64,000 bases of DNA, taken from positions 62,001 to 126,000 of the forward strand of contig MHDU01000074.1 of NCBI GenBank assembly GCA_001803635.1, in the 5' to 3' direction. Each line of letters begins with the position of its first letter. Position 1 is the stretch's first letter. The position numbers and the translations under genes are program-made. The notes below the pieces were generated by a model, which searched no databases, had not been told where the DNA came from, and saw only the letters and a list, made by a program, of their open reading frames with translations. Source of the stretch: Nitrospirae bacterium GWB2_47_37 (lineage in GTDB: Bacteria; Nitrospirota; Thermodesulfovibrionia; Thermodesulfovibrionales; Dissulfurispiraceae). This document shows, piece by piece, positions 34,921 through 42,660 of the stretch.

Positions 34921-35691
34921 ATGAAAAAATTCTTAATAATCTTATGTCTTGCCGTTCTGTTTCTTGCGGCGAATGCGGCGCATGCCTTCAGCACGAGCGG
35001 CTGCGAAGGAGATTGCAAGAGGTGCCATTCTTTAAGCAATCAGGAAGCCGGCGCAATCCTGAAAAAAATAAAACTTTCTCATGCGAAGATACTCGATATT
35101 CAGTTGAGTCCGGTAAAAAGCCTCTGGGAAATATCATTGGACGACCGGGGTAAAAAGGGAGTCATTTACGTCGATTTTTCAAAAAAATATCTCGTTTCAG
35201 GCCATATAGTCGAGATAAGCTCAGGGGCAAGCAGGACAGCGGAAAGCATACAAAATATACCGATAGGGAAAACGGATTTTTCGAAGATATCGCTCGCAAC
35301 TCCATTTGTAATAGGAAGCGCCGATGCGCCTAAAAAGGTGGCAGTATTTTCCGACCCCGATTGACCGCACTGCAAGAAACTTCATCTGGAGATGAAGAAG
35401 GCGGTCGAAAAAAGAAAAGACATAGTTTTTTACGTCAAGCTTCTGCCTATTGTCGGAGTAAAACCGGATAAAATAGGAGATGCCGCCTGCGATAAGTACG
35501 CAAAAATGCGCGTTGAATTTAACGGCAGCGGTAAAAAAGAGTGCGATCAAAAAGAGGTGGAGAGCACTGTTGCCCTCGCCAAATCCCTCGGCATCAACGG
35601 CACTCCTACATTGATCATGCCGGACGGCAAGATATACTCCGGCAATATGCCCGCGGACAGGCTCATTAAATTTATAGATGGGAGGCAATGA
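34921..35691 (+). CDS. DsbC-like thiol-disulfide oxidoreductase, predicted selenoprotein (UGA at codon 148 read as Sec)
   Basis: 256 residues if the TGA at 35362-35364 is decoded. A signal peptide (about 1-22) is followed by GCEGDCKRCHSL with a CxxCH motif, then a dimerisation-type domain, then the thioredoxin fold (VAVFSDPD-U-PHCKKLHLEMKKAVE). The frame continues unbroken with the DsbC-like remainder (GINGTPTLIMPDGKIYSGN, cis-Pro loop). Replacing U by C would give the CPHC active site of Dsb proteins. A SECIS-like hairpin follows the TGA. A plain nonsense mutation is less likely, because the downstream frame and coupling to the next gene (ATGA) are intact. It acts in the periplasm on disulfides. 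Confidence 0.85.
35363..35406 (+). promoter_or_regulatory. SECIS-like hairpin directly after the UGA
   Basis: An outer 6-bp stem (GACCGC with GCGGTC) begins within the UGA itself, and a perfect 7-bp inner stem (CTTCATC with GATGAAG) closes the loop UGGA. The loop starts 22 nt after the UGA and has G at its second position, matching known bacterial SECIS spacing. Confidence 0.75.
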
Positions 35692-36554
35692 AAGCCTATC
35701 CCGACACGCTTTTAATTTTTTTGTCGGCTTCGGTATTCCTGATACTGCTTCTTGCGGTATTGGTATTCCTGCCCCGCCTTATCCGGAAGAAAGAGCCGGC
35801 AAAAGAAAGAACTATTGAAACGGATTCGGTTGTCGGCGCGTTTCACGCGCTCGGCACTGAAATACGGTCTTTAAAAGAACAACTCATCACAAGGGAGAGG
35901 CTTGCCGCCATCGGAGAGGTTTCGGCCGGCATAGCCCATGAATTCAGAAACCCGATGGGCGTGATCGCCGGATATGCAAAGCTGCTTTTAAAGAGTTTTG
36001 AAGATTCCGACGGCAGGAAAGAGAGCGCCCTCGGCATTCTTAAAGAGATAGAAGAAATGAACATTGTCATGGAAGAACTGCTTCAATTTTCAAATCCCGG
36101 CTCCCTTAAAAAGACGAACATAAACCTGACAAACACTATAAACGATATGCTCGAAGGCATGGGAGATGAAGCCGCCCGCAGTATAGATTTTTCCCGCAGT
36201 GATATTATTGAGATAAAGGCCGACGAAACCCTTTTGAAACAGGCATTGAAAAACCTTATCCGCAACGCCCTTGATGCCGGGGACCCTATATTGAAAAAAA
36301 TATGGATAAATATAGAGGGGGGCAGTTCTTCGGGTAAGGACGGCGTATTTATTTTTATTAGAGATAACGGTAAAGGCATAGCGGAAACCGATATCGATAA
36401 AATATTCATGCCGTTTTATACGACGAAGGAAAGAGGCGCAGGAATAGGCCTTGCGCTTGTTCAGAAGATAGCTATGGGGCACGGCGGGAACGTGAGCGTT
36501 GAAAGCAGGGAAGGCGAGGGCAGCACGTTCAGGCTGTTTTTGCCGAATGATTGA
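35688..36554 (+). CDS. Membrane-anchored sensor histidine kinase
   Basis: 288 residues. One N-terminal membrane helix (about 6-30) is followed by HisKA with AHEFRNPMGVIAGYAKLL and HATPase boxes (LKNLIRNALDAG, DNGKGIAETD, FYTTKERGAGIGLALVQK). There is no separate periplasmic sensor domain. The start overlaps the stop of the selenoprotein gene by four bases, so the two are translationally coupled. Its probable partner is the NtrC-type regulator after the 50-nt repeat at 36579. Confidence 0.9.
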   Translation: MKAYPDTLLIFLSASVFLILLLAVLVFLPRLIRKKEPAKERTIETDSVVGAFHALGTEIRSLKEQLITRERLAAIGEVSAGIAHEFRNPMGVIAGYAKLLLKSFEDSDGRKESALGILKEIEEMNIVMEELLQFSNPGSLKKTNINLTNTINDMLEGMGDEAARSIDFSRSDIIEIKADETLLKQALKNLIRNALDAGDPILKKIWINIEGGSSSGKDGVFIFIRDNGKGIAETDIDKIFMPFYTTKERGAGIGLALVQKIAMGHGGNVSVESREGEGSTFRLFLPND

Positions 36555-36578
36555 TAAATGGAGTGATGGAGTAGTAGA

Positions 36579-36628
36579 GGGGACTGTCCCAGAATTACGG
36601 GCATAGCCGTAGATTCGGGACTGTCCCC
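36579..36628. repeat. REP-like palindromic repeat, copy 2
   Basis: The same 50-nt inverted repeat as at 3288 and 42117, placed between the kinase and regulator genes of a two-component pair. Confidence 0.85.
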
Positions 36629-36641
36629 GTTCCCAAATGAT

Positions 36642-37994
36642 ATGCAGACGATTCTTATTGTAGAAGACAAGAAAAGCATGGCGGACATGCTGGCTAAAAC
36701 CTTTCAAGCCGAAGGGTTTGCCGTCAGGGCGGCCTATAGCGTCAAAGACGGCATCTCCTTGATTTCGTCCGGCCTGAGCGCGGTGATTAGCGATCTGAAG
36801 CTGCCCGACGGCAGCGGCATGGATATATTGAAGGCCGTAAAAGAAAGTTTTCCTTTTATCCCGGTGGTTATGATGACCGCTTATGGAAGCATCGAAACGG
36901 CGGTCAAAGCGGTAAAAGAGGGGGCTTATGATTTCATAACCAAGCCCTTCGACCCCGACCATCTTTTACTCATCATCAAAAGGGCGATAGCAGAGAGAAA
37001 CATCGCAAAGGAAAACCTCATAATGAAAAAAGAGTTCCAGAGGTTTTTATCGGCTCCTGAAATGGTGGGAATCAGCAGGGAATGGAACGAAGTGATGGAA
37101 AAAGTAAAAAAGGTAGCGTCCCTCAAAACAACGGTTTTAATCTTGGGCGAAAGCGGAACCGGAAAGGAACTCGTAGCGAGAGCTATTCATCACATGAGCC
37201 CGAGGTCAAAGGAACCGTTTGTCGCGGTTAATTGCGCGGCAATCCCAAAGGATTTAATAGAAAACGAGATATTCGGGCATGAAAAAGGCGCGTTCACCGG
37301 CGCGGCTGAACTAAAGCCCGGCAGGTTTGAGCTGGCGGACAGGGGCACAATATTCCTCGACGAAATAGGAGATATGGAGATGCCTTTGCAGACAAGGCTC
37401 TTAAGGGTATTACAGGAAAACGAGTTCGAGCGCGTCGGAGGCACAAAGACGATAAAGGTTGACGCGAGGGTGATCGCCGCAAGCAATAAAGACCTTGAAA
37501 AAGAGGTTTCCGAAGGCCGTTTCAGGGAAGACCTGTTTTACAGATTGAATGTATTCCCGATATTTATTCCGCCTCTCAGGGAAAGGCGCGAGGATATTAT
37601 ACCCCTTACAAGGCATTTTGTTTCTTTATTCGCAAAGGAGATGAATAAACCCGAAATTACTGTTTCTTCCGAAGCTGAAAATATGTTGTTAACCCGTGAA
37701 TGGAAAGGCAATGTGCGAGAGCTTAAAAACGTTATCGAAAGGGCGGTTATTTTGTGCGAAGGGCAGGCCCTGATGCCTGAACATTTTAGTTTTGGTGAAA
37801 ACTCATTCCACGAAAAAATCGCTTCCGACGCTCCTTTACATGTAATCGCGGAATCTGCGGCAAAGTCCGCGGAAAAAGCGCGAATAGCGGAGACGCTCAA
37901 AAAGACTTACGGCAATAAAAGCAGGGCTGCGGAGATTCTTAAGGTGAGTTATAAGACGCTTCTGAATAAGATAAAGGAATATCGGATTTCGTAA
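36642..37994 (+). CDS. Sigma54-dependent NtrC-family response regulator
   Basis: 450 residues. The receiver domain has its phospho-acceptor in VISDLKLPDGSG and Lys in ITKPFDPD. The AAA+ domain has GESGTGKELVARAIH, EKGAFTGAAELKPG and IFLDEIGDM. The C-terminal Fis HTH is YGNKSRAAEILKVSYKTLLNKI. The upstream kinase is the likely partner. The sigma54 promoter of the pilin cluster 2.4 kb away is a candidate target, as with PilR; this is inferred. Confidence 0.93.
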   Translation: MQTILIVEDKKSMADMLAKTFQAEGFAVRAAYSVKDGISLISSGLSAVISDLKLPDGSGMDILKAVKESFPFIPVVMMTAYGSIETAVKAVKEGAYDFITKPFDPDHLLLIIKRAIAERNIAKENLIMKKEFQRFLSAPEMVGISREWNEVMEKVKKVASLKTTVLILGESGTGKELVARAIHHMSPRSKEPFVAVNCAAIPKDLIENEIFGHEKGAFTGAAELKPGRFELADRGTIFLDEIGDMEMPLQTRLLRVLQENEFERVGGTKTIKVDARVIAASNKDLEKEVSEGRFREDLFYRLNVFPIFIPPLRERREDIIPLTRHFVSLFAKEMNKPEITVSSEAENMLLTREWKGNVRELKNVIERAVILCEGQALMPEHFSFGENSFHEKIASDAPLHVIAESAAKSAEKARIAETLKKTYGNKSRAAEILKVSYKTLLNKIKEYRIS

Positions 37995-38014
37995 ATATGC
38001 CTATATATGGAAAA

Positions 38015-39814
38015 TCAGCCCGTAACCGATATGACTTCATCGTAAGTAGTAACGCCCTCCAGCATTTTACTTATGGCTGTTTCCCTCAGAGCGACCAGTC
38101 CGTCGGCCCTTGCGGCTTCATGCAGCAGATGCATTTCGACACTTCCAGATAGTATAGCGCGTGTCTTATCCGTCAGTTCCATTACCTCGAATATTCCTGT
38201 CCTTCCTCTGTAGCCGGTGCCTCTGCATTCCGTGCATCCGTCGCCGTAATAAACGGTATAAGGCTTTTTGATCTGCAAATGCTCCATTTCCTCGCTGCTC
38301 AATACCCTTTCTCTTTTGCAGAACGGGCAGATTTTTCTTAATAACCTCTGTGCGACGACGCCTATTAATGTCGATGATATAAGGAATGGAGGCACTCCGA
38401 GATCGAGCAGGCGGATGATGGAGGAAGGCGCGTCGTTCGTGTGCAGGGTGGAAAGGACGAGATGTCCGGTCAATGCCGACTGCACGGAGTTTTCGGCTGT
38501 TTCTTTGTCTCTTATTTCTCCCACCATTATAATATCCGGGTCCTGCCTTAATATCGAACGCAGCGCAGCGGCGAATGTAACTCCGACATTTTGCTGCACT
38601 CCAACCTGATTGAATTCTTCGACTACCATTTCTATCGGATCTTCTATGGTAACTATATTTATTTCCGGCGACGACAGCGCCTTGAGAGTGGAATAGAGGG
38701 TCGTGGTCTTACCGCTCCCTGTGGGGCCGGTAACGAGTATTATCCCGTTAGGCCTCTTGATGAAAGCACTATAAAGTTGATACTCCCTCGGATAAAATCC
38801 CAACTGATCTATGTCCTGCAAAAGCACGTCCGGGTCGAATATCCTTATGACCGTTTTTTCGCCGAAGGCTACAGGAAGCGTGGATACCCTGAGTTCTATA
38901 TCCTTGCCTTTATAGTTTGTCTTTATCCTGCCGTCCTGCGGCCTTCGCTTCTCCGTTATATCCATTCTTGAGAGCGTTTTAATCCTCGATATCAGGGGCG
39001 CGTGCAATATTTTCGGTATCGTATGTATGTGGTGCAATACGCCGTCAATCCGCAATCTGATAAGAGATTTTTCTCTTTTGGGTTCGATGTGAATGTCGCT
39101 CGCCCTCTGGTCGAATGCATAATGGAGGAGATATTCCGCCGCGTTTACGATATGCTTGTCCGTGGCCTCTATTTCTCCATGCCCGCGGAGTTTTATATAC
39201 TGTTCAAGATTGCCGAGGTCTATTTTCGGCGACAATTCAGCCTCGGCTGCTGAAACAGACGCCCTGAACCCGAAAAACTCCCTTACTATTTTAAGGATGT
39301 CGCTTTTGGAACTGAGCACCGGTTTTATATCTATTTTTTTTGTCGTCTTCAGGCTTTCAAGAGGCTCGAGGTTAAAGGGATCCGCAACCGCTATGGTTAC
39401 GATGCCGTTTGTTTCATCGATAGGGACGATAAGATGCTTCATGGCAAAGGGACGGGGTATGTGTTTGGTTACTATATCGATGTCGAGCTTGAGCGGGTCT
39501 ATTTTTCTATACTCCATGCCGATCTCTTCCGCAATAGCCCCGGTTATAATATCCTCGGTAAGTATTTTTCCGTTTGTGCCGGGGATCTCGATATTGAATG
39601 AGGAAATTATCTCTGCCGGAAGCAGCGCGTGCAAGGAATAATGGAGCTTTCTCGAATACGCTGTCTCCTGATATTTTTGGAGCCGCAGCTTCTGCGCGTT
39701 GCCTTTGGAGAGGATGGCGGTATATTGCTCTTCGGAGATAAGGTTTCTTCTCTTGAGCAAAAAGGCGACAGAGTCGATAGTGAGTGATTTTTTTATGTTC
39801 GCTTTCGGCGTCAT
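38015..39814 (-). CDS. Type IV pilus / type II secretion assembly ATPase (PilB/GspE)
   Basis: 599 residues. The N-terminal GspE_N domains (about 1-180) lead to the ATPase core with Walker A GPTGSGKTTTLYSTL, the Asp box (ITIEDPIE), Walker B (LRQDPDIIMVGEIRD) and His box (ALTGHLVLSTLHTNDA). A tetra-Cys zinc site (CPFCKRE...CTECRGTGYRGRTGIFE) is complete. It powers pilin polymerisation in the cytoplasm. The minor pilin genes are divergent at 40.4 kb. Confidence 0.93.
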   Translation of the reverse strand: MTPKANIKKSLTIDSVAFLLKRRNLISEEQYTAILSKGNAQKLRLQKYQETAYSRKLHYSLHALLPAEIISSFNIEIPGTNGKILTEDIITGAIAEEIGMEYRKIDPLKLDIDIVTKHIPRPFAMKHLIVPIDETNGIVTIAVADPFNLEPLESLKTTKKIDIKPVLSSKSDILKIVREFFGFRASVSAAEAELSPKIDLGNLEQYIKLRGHGEIEATDKHIVNAAEYLLHYAFDQRASDIHIEPKREKSLIRLRIDGVLHHIHTIPKILHAPLISRIKTLSRMDITEKRRPQDGRIKTNYKGKDIELRVSTLPVAFGEKTVIRIFDPDVLLQDIDQLGFYPREYQLYSAFIKRPNGIILVTGPTGSGKTTTLYSTLKALSSPEINIVTIEDPIEMVVEEFNQVGVQQNVGVTFAAALRSILRQDPDIIMVGEIRDKETAENSVQSALTGHLVLSTLHTNDAPSSIIRLLDLGVPPFLISSTLIGVVAQRLLRKICPFCKRERVLSSEEMEHLQIKKPYTVYYGDGCTECRGTGYRGRTGIFEVMELTDKTRAILSGSVEMHLLHEAARADGLVALRETAISKMLEGVTTYDEVISVTG

Positions 39815-39878
39815 TTAAAACATAGTTTAACAGAAAAACCGTATGAATGTATGACCTCAATCCGTAATCATCGGGCTA

Positions 39879-40034
39879 TGAGGCATACCTCAAAAGCCTT
39901 TACTAAGTGTAGTTGCCGGTGCAATCCGAAGATTACCCTTGTCTCATTGAATAAGAAAGCAATGTTGTAGCTCACGAGAAAGAGAATGTTGTTATGACAT
40001 TTCGTATGAGTAAAGGCTTTTTCAGCACGCCTCA
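39879..40034. repeat. TIR element, copy C1 (156 bp)
   Basis: Nearly identical in sequence and length to B1 (28977-29132), including both ends. The flanking sequence CGTAATCATCGGG is also shared upstream of both copies. Confidence 0.85.
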
Positions 40035-40069
40035 CATCCCGCTAAAATGATGGGTCGAAGGTATGGAAG

Positions 40070-40223
40070 GTATGGCGGAAAAGACTTTACCGGCGAAATA
40101 TTCAACTAACATACGCCTTCCCGTCATCCGCATCGGCGCTTTCTTATTGGGCGATTCGTTGAATATCTATGCTCTGAACGTAAACCGGCACTTGTAAAGG
40201 CTTTGAAGCCGTGCCTTTCATAC
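40070..40223. repeat. TIR element, copy C2 (~154 bp)
   Basis: Its internal part matches element A (CCGTCATCCGCATCGG, GAACGTAAACCGGCACTTG, and the TTTGAAGCCGTGCC end). An extra outward right end (AAAGGCTTTTGAAGTATGCC) at 40262-40281 is a perfect complement of the left ends, so the 39879-40284 block is a composite. No gene is seen in the 39.8-40.44 kb gap. Confidence 0.7.
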
Positions 40224-40312
40224 CTTGCTTGCGGATTTGTGCTTTGTACTATGTCATTGTTAAAGGCTTTTGAAGTATGCCTTACATCTTGAACTACGTC
40301 TATAGGCGACAG

Positions 40313-40347
40313 TGTAACGGATTACCTATCTCTATGTAACGGCTTAC
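40313..40347 (+). promoter_or_regulatory. Tandem upstream activator boxes of the pilin promoter
   Basis: TGTAACGGATTAC (40313-40325) and TGTAACGGCTTAC (40335-40347) are direct repeats 22 nt apart, two helical turns. They lie 66-100 nt upstream of the sigma54 -24 box, the usual place for enhancer-binding proteins. Confidence 0.6.
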
Positions 40348-40412
40348 ATAAGAAATTCCGTCTTTACGGATAAATGCGTTAAAAATCAAAGGAATTGAAA
40401 TCTGTTTTATTA

Positions 40413-40428
40413 TGGCATCTTTGTTGCT
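40413..40428 (+). promoter_or_regulatory. Sigma54 promoter of the pilin cluster
   Basis: TGGCAT-N5-TTGCT matches the -24/-12 consensus except for one base. The predicted start is near 40439, one base before the first ATG (40440), so the mRNA may be almost leaderless or translation may begin at ATG 40449. Confidence 0.85.
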
Positions 40429-40439
40429 ATAATATCGTT

Positions 40440-40922
40440 ATGAAACCCATGAACCAAAAAGGCTTCTCCCTCGTCGAGCTTCTGATGGTGGTCGCGATCA
40501 TAGGTATCGTAACTGCGGTTGCTATCCCTTACCTGACAAGATATACGCAAAACAATAATCTTAGAAACGCGGCGAGGGCGATTTCAGGCGACTTTTTCGA
40601 ATATAAATCCAAGGCGACAGCCGAATACAAGCGATACAGGATAACATTCGATACGGCGAATGATAATTATACGATCGAACAATGCACCGCTACGGGATCT
40701 ACATGCGCGAATTATTCGACTGTGGCTACAAAAGCAATGTCGTCTTTCGGCAGCGGCATAGATATTACAAACGCGGCCTTTGGAGCAAACTCTACGATTA
40801 ATTTTCAGACGAGAGGCACTACAGAGGCAGGTAGTGTCGCATTAGTCAATAGCAGGGGCTCGACCGCTACGATAACAACAAACATTACGGGGAAGACATA
40901 TGTACAATACAGTATTCAATAA
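40440..40922 (+). CDS. Type IV pilin-like protein, FimT/GspH type
   Basis: About 160 residues. The prepilin motif QKG/FSLVELLMVVAIIGIVTAVAIPYL has the conserved Gly(-1), Phe(+1) and Glu(+5). The C-terminal part is beta-rich with two Cys (QCTATGSTC). It is likely a minor pilin or pseudopilin. Two starts are possible (40440 and 40449) and neither has a good ribosome-binding site, as expected from the short leader. Confidence 0.9.
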   Translation: MKPMNQKGFSLVELLMVVAIIGIVTAVAIPYLTRYTQNNNLRNAARAISGDFFEYKSKATAEYKRYRITFDTANDNYTIEQCTATGSTCANYSTVATKAMSSFGSGIDITNAAFGANSTINFQTRGTTEAGSVALVNSRGSTATITTNITGKTYVQYSIQ

Positions 40923-41349
40923 AAAAGGCATAAGCATGATCGAAGTAGCGCTGGCGATTTTTATTTTAATGGTCGGCATCGTCGGCGTTATCTCGATCCA
41001 ATCTCAGAGCTGGCGGACTACCCGCACATCGGATTATCAGGGCAGGGCAGCGCAGATATTGAGCAAAGAACTTGAAGACAATCAGGCGCAGATAATGAAC
41101 TGTTGCCTCGCGCTTCCGGTTTCGGGGACAGAGACCGTTTATTCGAGCGGGGGAAGCAGCAGCGTATCAGCTACAGTCTTGGATGTTCCGTTTACGGTGC
41201 AGACCACCATTACAAACATTGCAACCGGCATATGGAACGTTAAAGCTAAGGTTACATGGACAGGCAATACTACGGGAATTTCTGAAACCAGAACCGTTAG
41301 TACTCAGGAATCTTTTAGAAGCCCGGCGAGTTGCACATGCGCGCATTAA
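40900..41349 (+). CDS. Minor pilin, PilV-like
   Basis: 149 residues. NKKG/ISMIEVALAIFILMVGIVGVISIQ is a prepilin motif with Ile at +1 and Glu at +5, as in PilV. A CC pair lies near residue 67 and a CTC near the end. It overlaps the previous gene by 23 nt and the next by 13 nt. Confidence 0.88.
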   Translation: MYNTVFNKKGISMIEVALAIFILMVGIVGVISIQSQSWRTTRTSDYQGRAAQILSKELEDNQAQIMNCCLALPVSGTETVYSSGGSSSVSATVLDVPFTVQTTITNIATGIWNVKAKVTWTGNTTGISETRTVSTQESFRSPASCTCAH

Positions 41350-42032
41350 CGAATAATAAGGGTTTTACCCTCGTCGAAATGCTGCTTGCAGTCCTCTTCG
41401 GCGTTATAGTGATGGCAGGCATAGGCATTGCCGTGCAGTCGGTTTCCCGATCAGGTTCATCTTTAGAGAGAAAGGTTGTCGCACAGCAGGATGTAAGGGC
41501 GGCGCTCGAATTAATGGCTATGGAAATAGGCATGGCGTCTTATAATCCGACATTTGCCGCAAGCACCATGTGGCTTAATTCCAATGATTGCGCTACTGCC
41601 GGCACAGGAGCAAACAAAGGAATTCAGACTGCATCCGCAAACGCTATAACGGTAGAGATGGACAACAATACCGAAGACGGTGTGCTGGATGACAGCAACG
41701 AGATAATTACTTACACTTATGATACTGCAAATGAATATATTACCCGCACGGCAAGCTGCGGCGTTGCAAATCCGTTTTTGGGAGATACTACGGCATCCGG
41801 CAGGCCGAGGGGAGTAAAGGTTATAAATAACACGCTTGGCATACCAATATTCAAGTATTACGACGCCTCCGGCGCTGCTACCGCAAGCATACCCGATATA
41901 AGGCGCATAGAGATAACATTAGTTGTAGAGATAGACGAGACAGGTTTTACATATACGACTACAGGCACTCAGAAAAGGAGATTGGTTTATTCAACGAGCG
42001 TTATACCGAGGAATCACGGGATTACTTATTAA
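41337..42032 (+). CDS. Minor pilin, PilW-like
   Basis: About 231 residues from ATG 41337 (a TTG six bases earlier is possible). NNKG/FTLVEMLLAVLFGVIVMAGIGI is the prepilin motif. The size and the QDVRAALELMAMEIGMASYNP segment match PilW-type minor pilins, which prime pilus assembly. Confidence 0.88.
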   Translation: MRALTNNKGFTLVEMLLAVLFGVIVMAGIGIAVQSVSRSGSSLERKVVAQQDVRAALELMAMEIGMASYNPTFAASTMWLNSNDCATAGTGANKGIQTASANAITVEMDNNTEDGVLDDSNEIITYTYDTANEYITRTASCGVANPFLGDTTASGRPRGVKVINNTLGIPIFKYYDASGAATASIPDIRRIEITLVVEIDETGFTYTTTGTQKRRLVYSTSVIPRNHGITY

Positions 42033-42044
42033 GAGGTATGAATT

Positions 42045-42647
42045 ATGAAAGACATTAGAAAATATAGCAAAGCGAAGGGACATGGGACTGTCCCCGTGAC
42101 GCATAACGCAAAGCAAGGGGACTGTCCCAGATTTACGGGCAAAGCCGTAGAATCGGGACTGTCCCCGTGGCGCAACGACGGTTTCGCGTTCATAGCCGCT
42201 CTGCTCGCGTTGTTGCTTATCACGGCAATAGGAATGCTCGTTTTTACCGCCTCGACGAGCGATATAAGGACAAGCACGAGGATCACGGGAGAGAAAAAGG
42301 CGTTTTCGGCAGCAGAGACCGGTTTGTATAAGATGATACAGAATTTCGATCCGGACAATCTTAGCGGCTCCGCCACAAGCGGCAGCGCATCCGACGCTAC
42401 TACATGGCCGCAGGTCGACTCTGCAACAGATCCCGACAGCCGTTATCGGATAAACACTCCGGCAGCGCCTACAAGCGGCGCATCATATCTGCCTTTGGCG
42501 GGCTATGCCATAGGCGGAGGCCAGCAGTGGGGACAATCGAGGTATGACGTAGACATTACAGGAACAAATACGAGGTATAGCAGCAGGGTGGAGATAGGAG
42601 TAGGGTTCGGTTATGGCCCCGTAGAAATATCCACCACGTATAAATAA
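42045..42647 (+). CDS. Minor pilin, PilX-like, with repeat-derived leader extension
   Basis: 200 residues. The class III-type hydrophobic segment DG/FAFIAALLALLLITAIGMLVFTASTSDIR and GEKKAFSAAETGLYKMIQNF are PilX-like. The peptide before the cleavage site is 46 residues long instead of the usual 6-12, because a REP-like repeat (42117-42166) plus a partial copy lie inside it in frame. There is no alternative start between the repeat and the cleavage site. The RBS AAGAGG precedes the annotated ATG. Confidence 0.85.
   Translation: MKDIRKYSKAKGHGTVPVTHNAKQGDCPRFTGKAVESGLSPWRNDGFAFIAALLALLLITAIGMLVFTASTSDIRTSTRITGEKKAFSAAETGLYKMIQNFDPDNLSGSATSGSASDATTWPQVDSATDPDSRYRINTPAAPTSGASYLPLAGYAIGGGQQWGQSRYDVDITGTNTRYSSRVEIGVGFGYGPVEISTTYK
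42117..42166. repeat. REP-like palindromic repeat, copy 3 (inside coding sequence)
   Basis: The same 50-nt unit as copies 1 and 2, here translated in frame as about 16 residues of the PilX-like leader. A partial copy, GGGACTGTCCCCG, lies at 42084-42096. Confidence 0.88.
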
Positions 42648-42660
42648 GGAGGAAATAGAC

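Noticed and set aside
35392-35691. A separate 99-residue gene starting after the UGA, with the upstream part as a broken gene
   Set aside because: Both halves are in the same frame, complete one DsbC-like fold, and the ATG at 35392 is an internal Met with no ribosome-binding site; a SECIS-like hairpin covers it.
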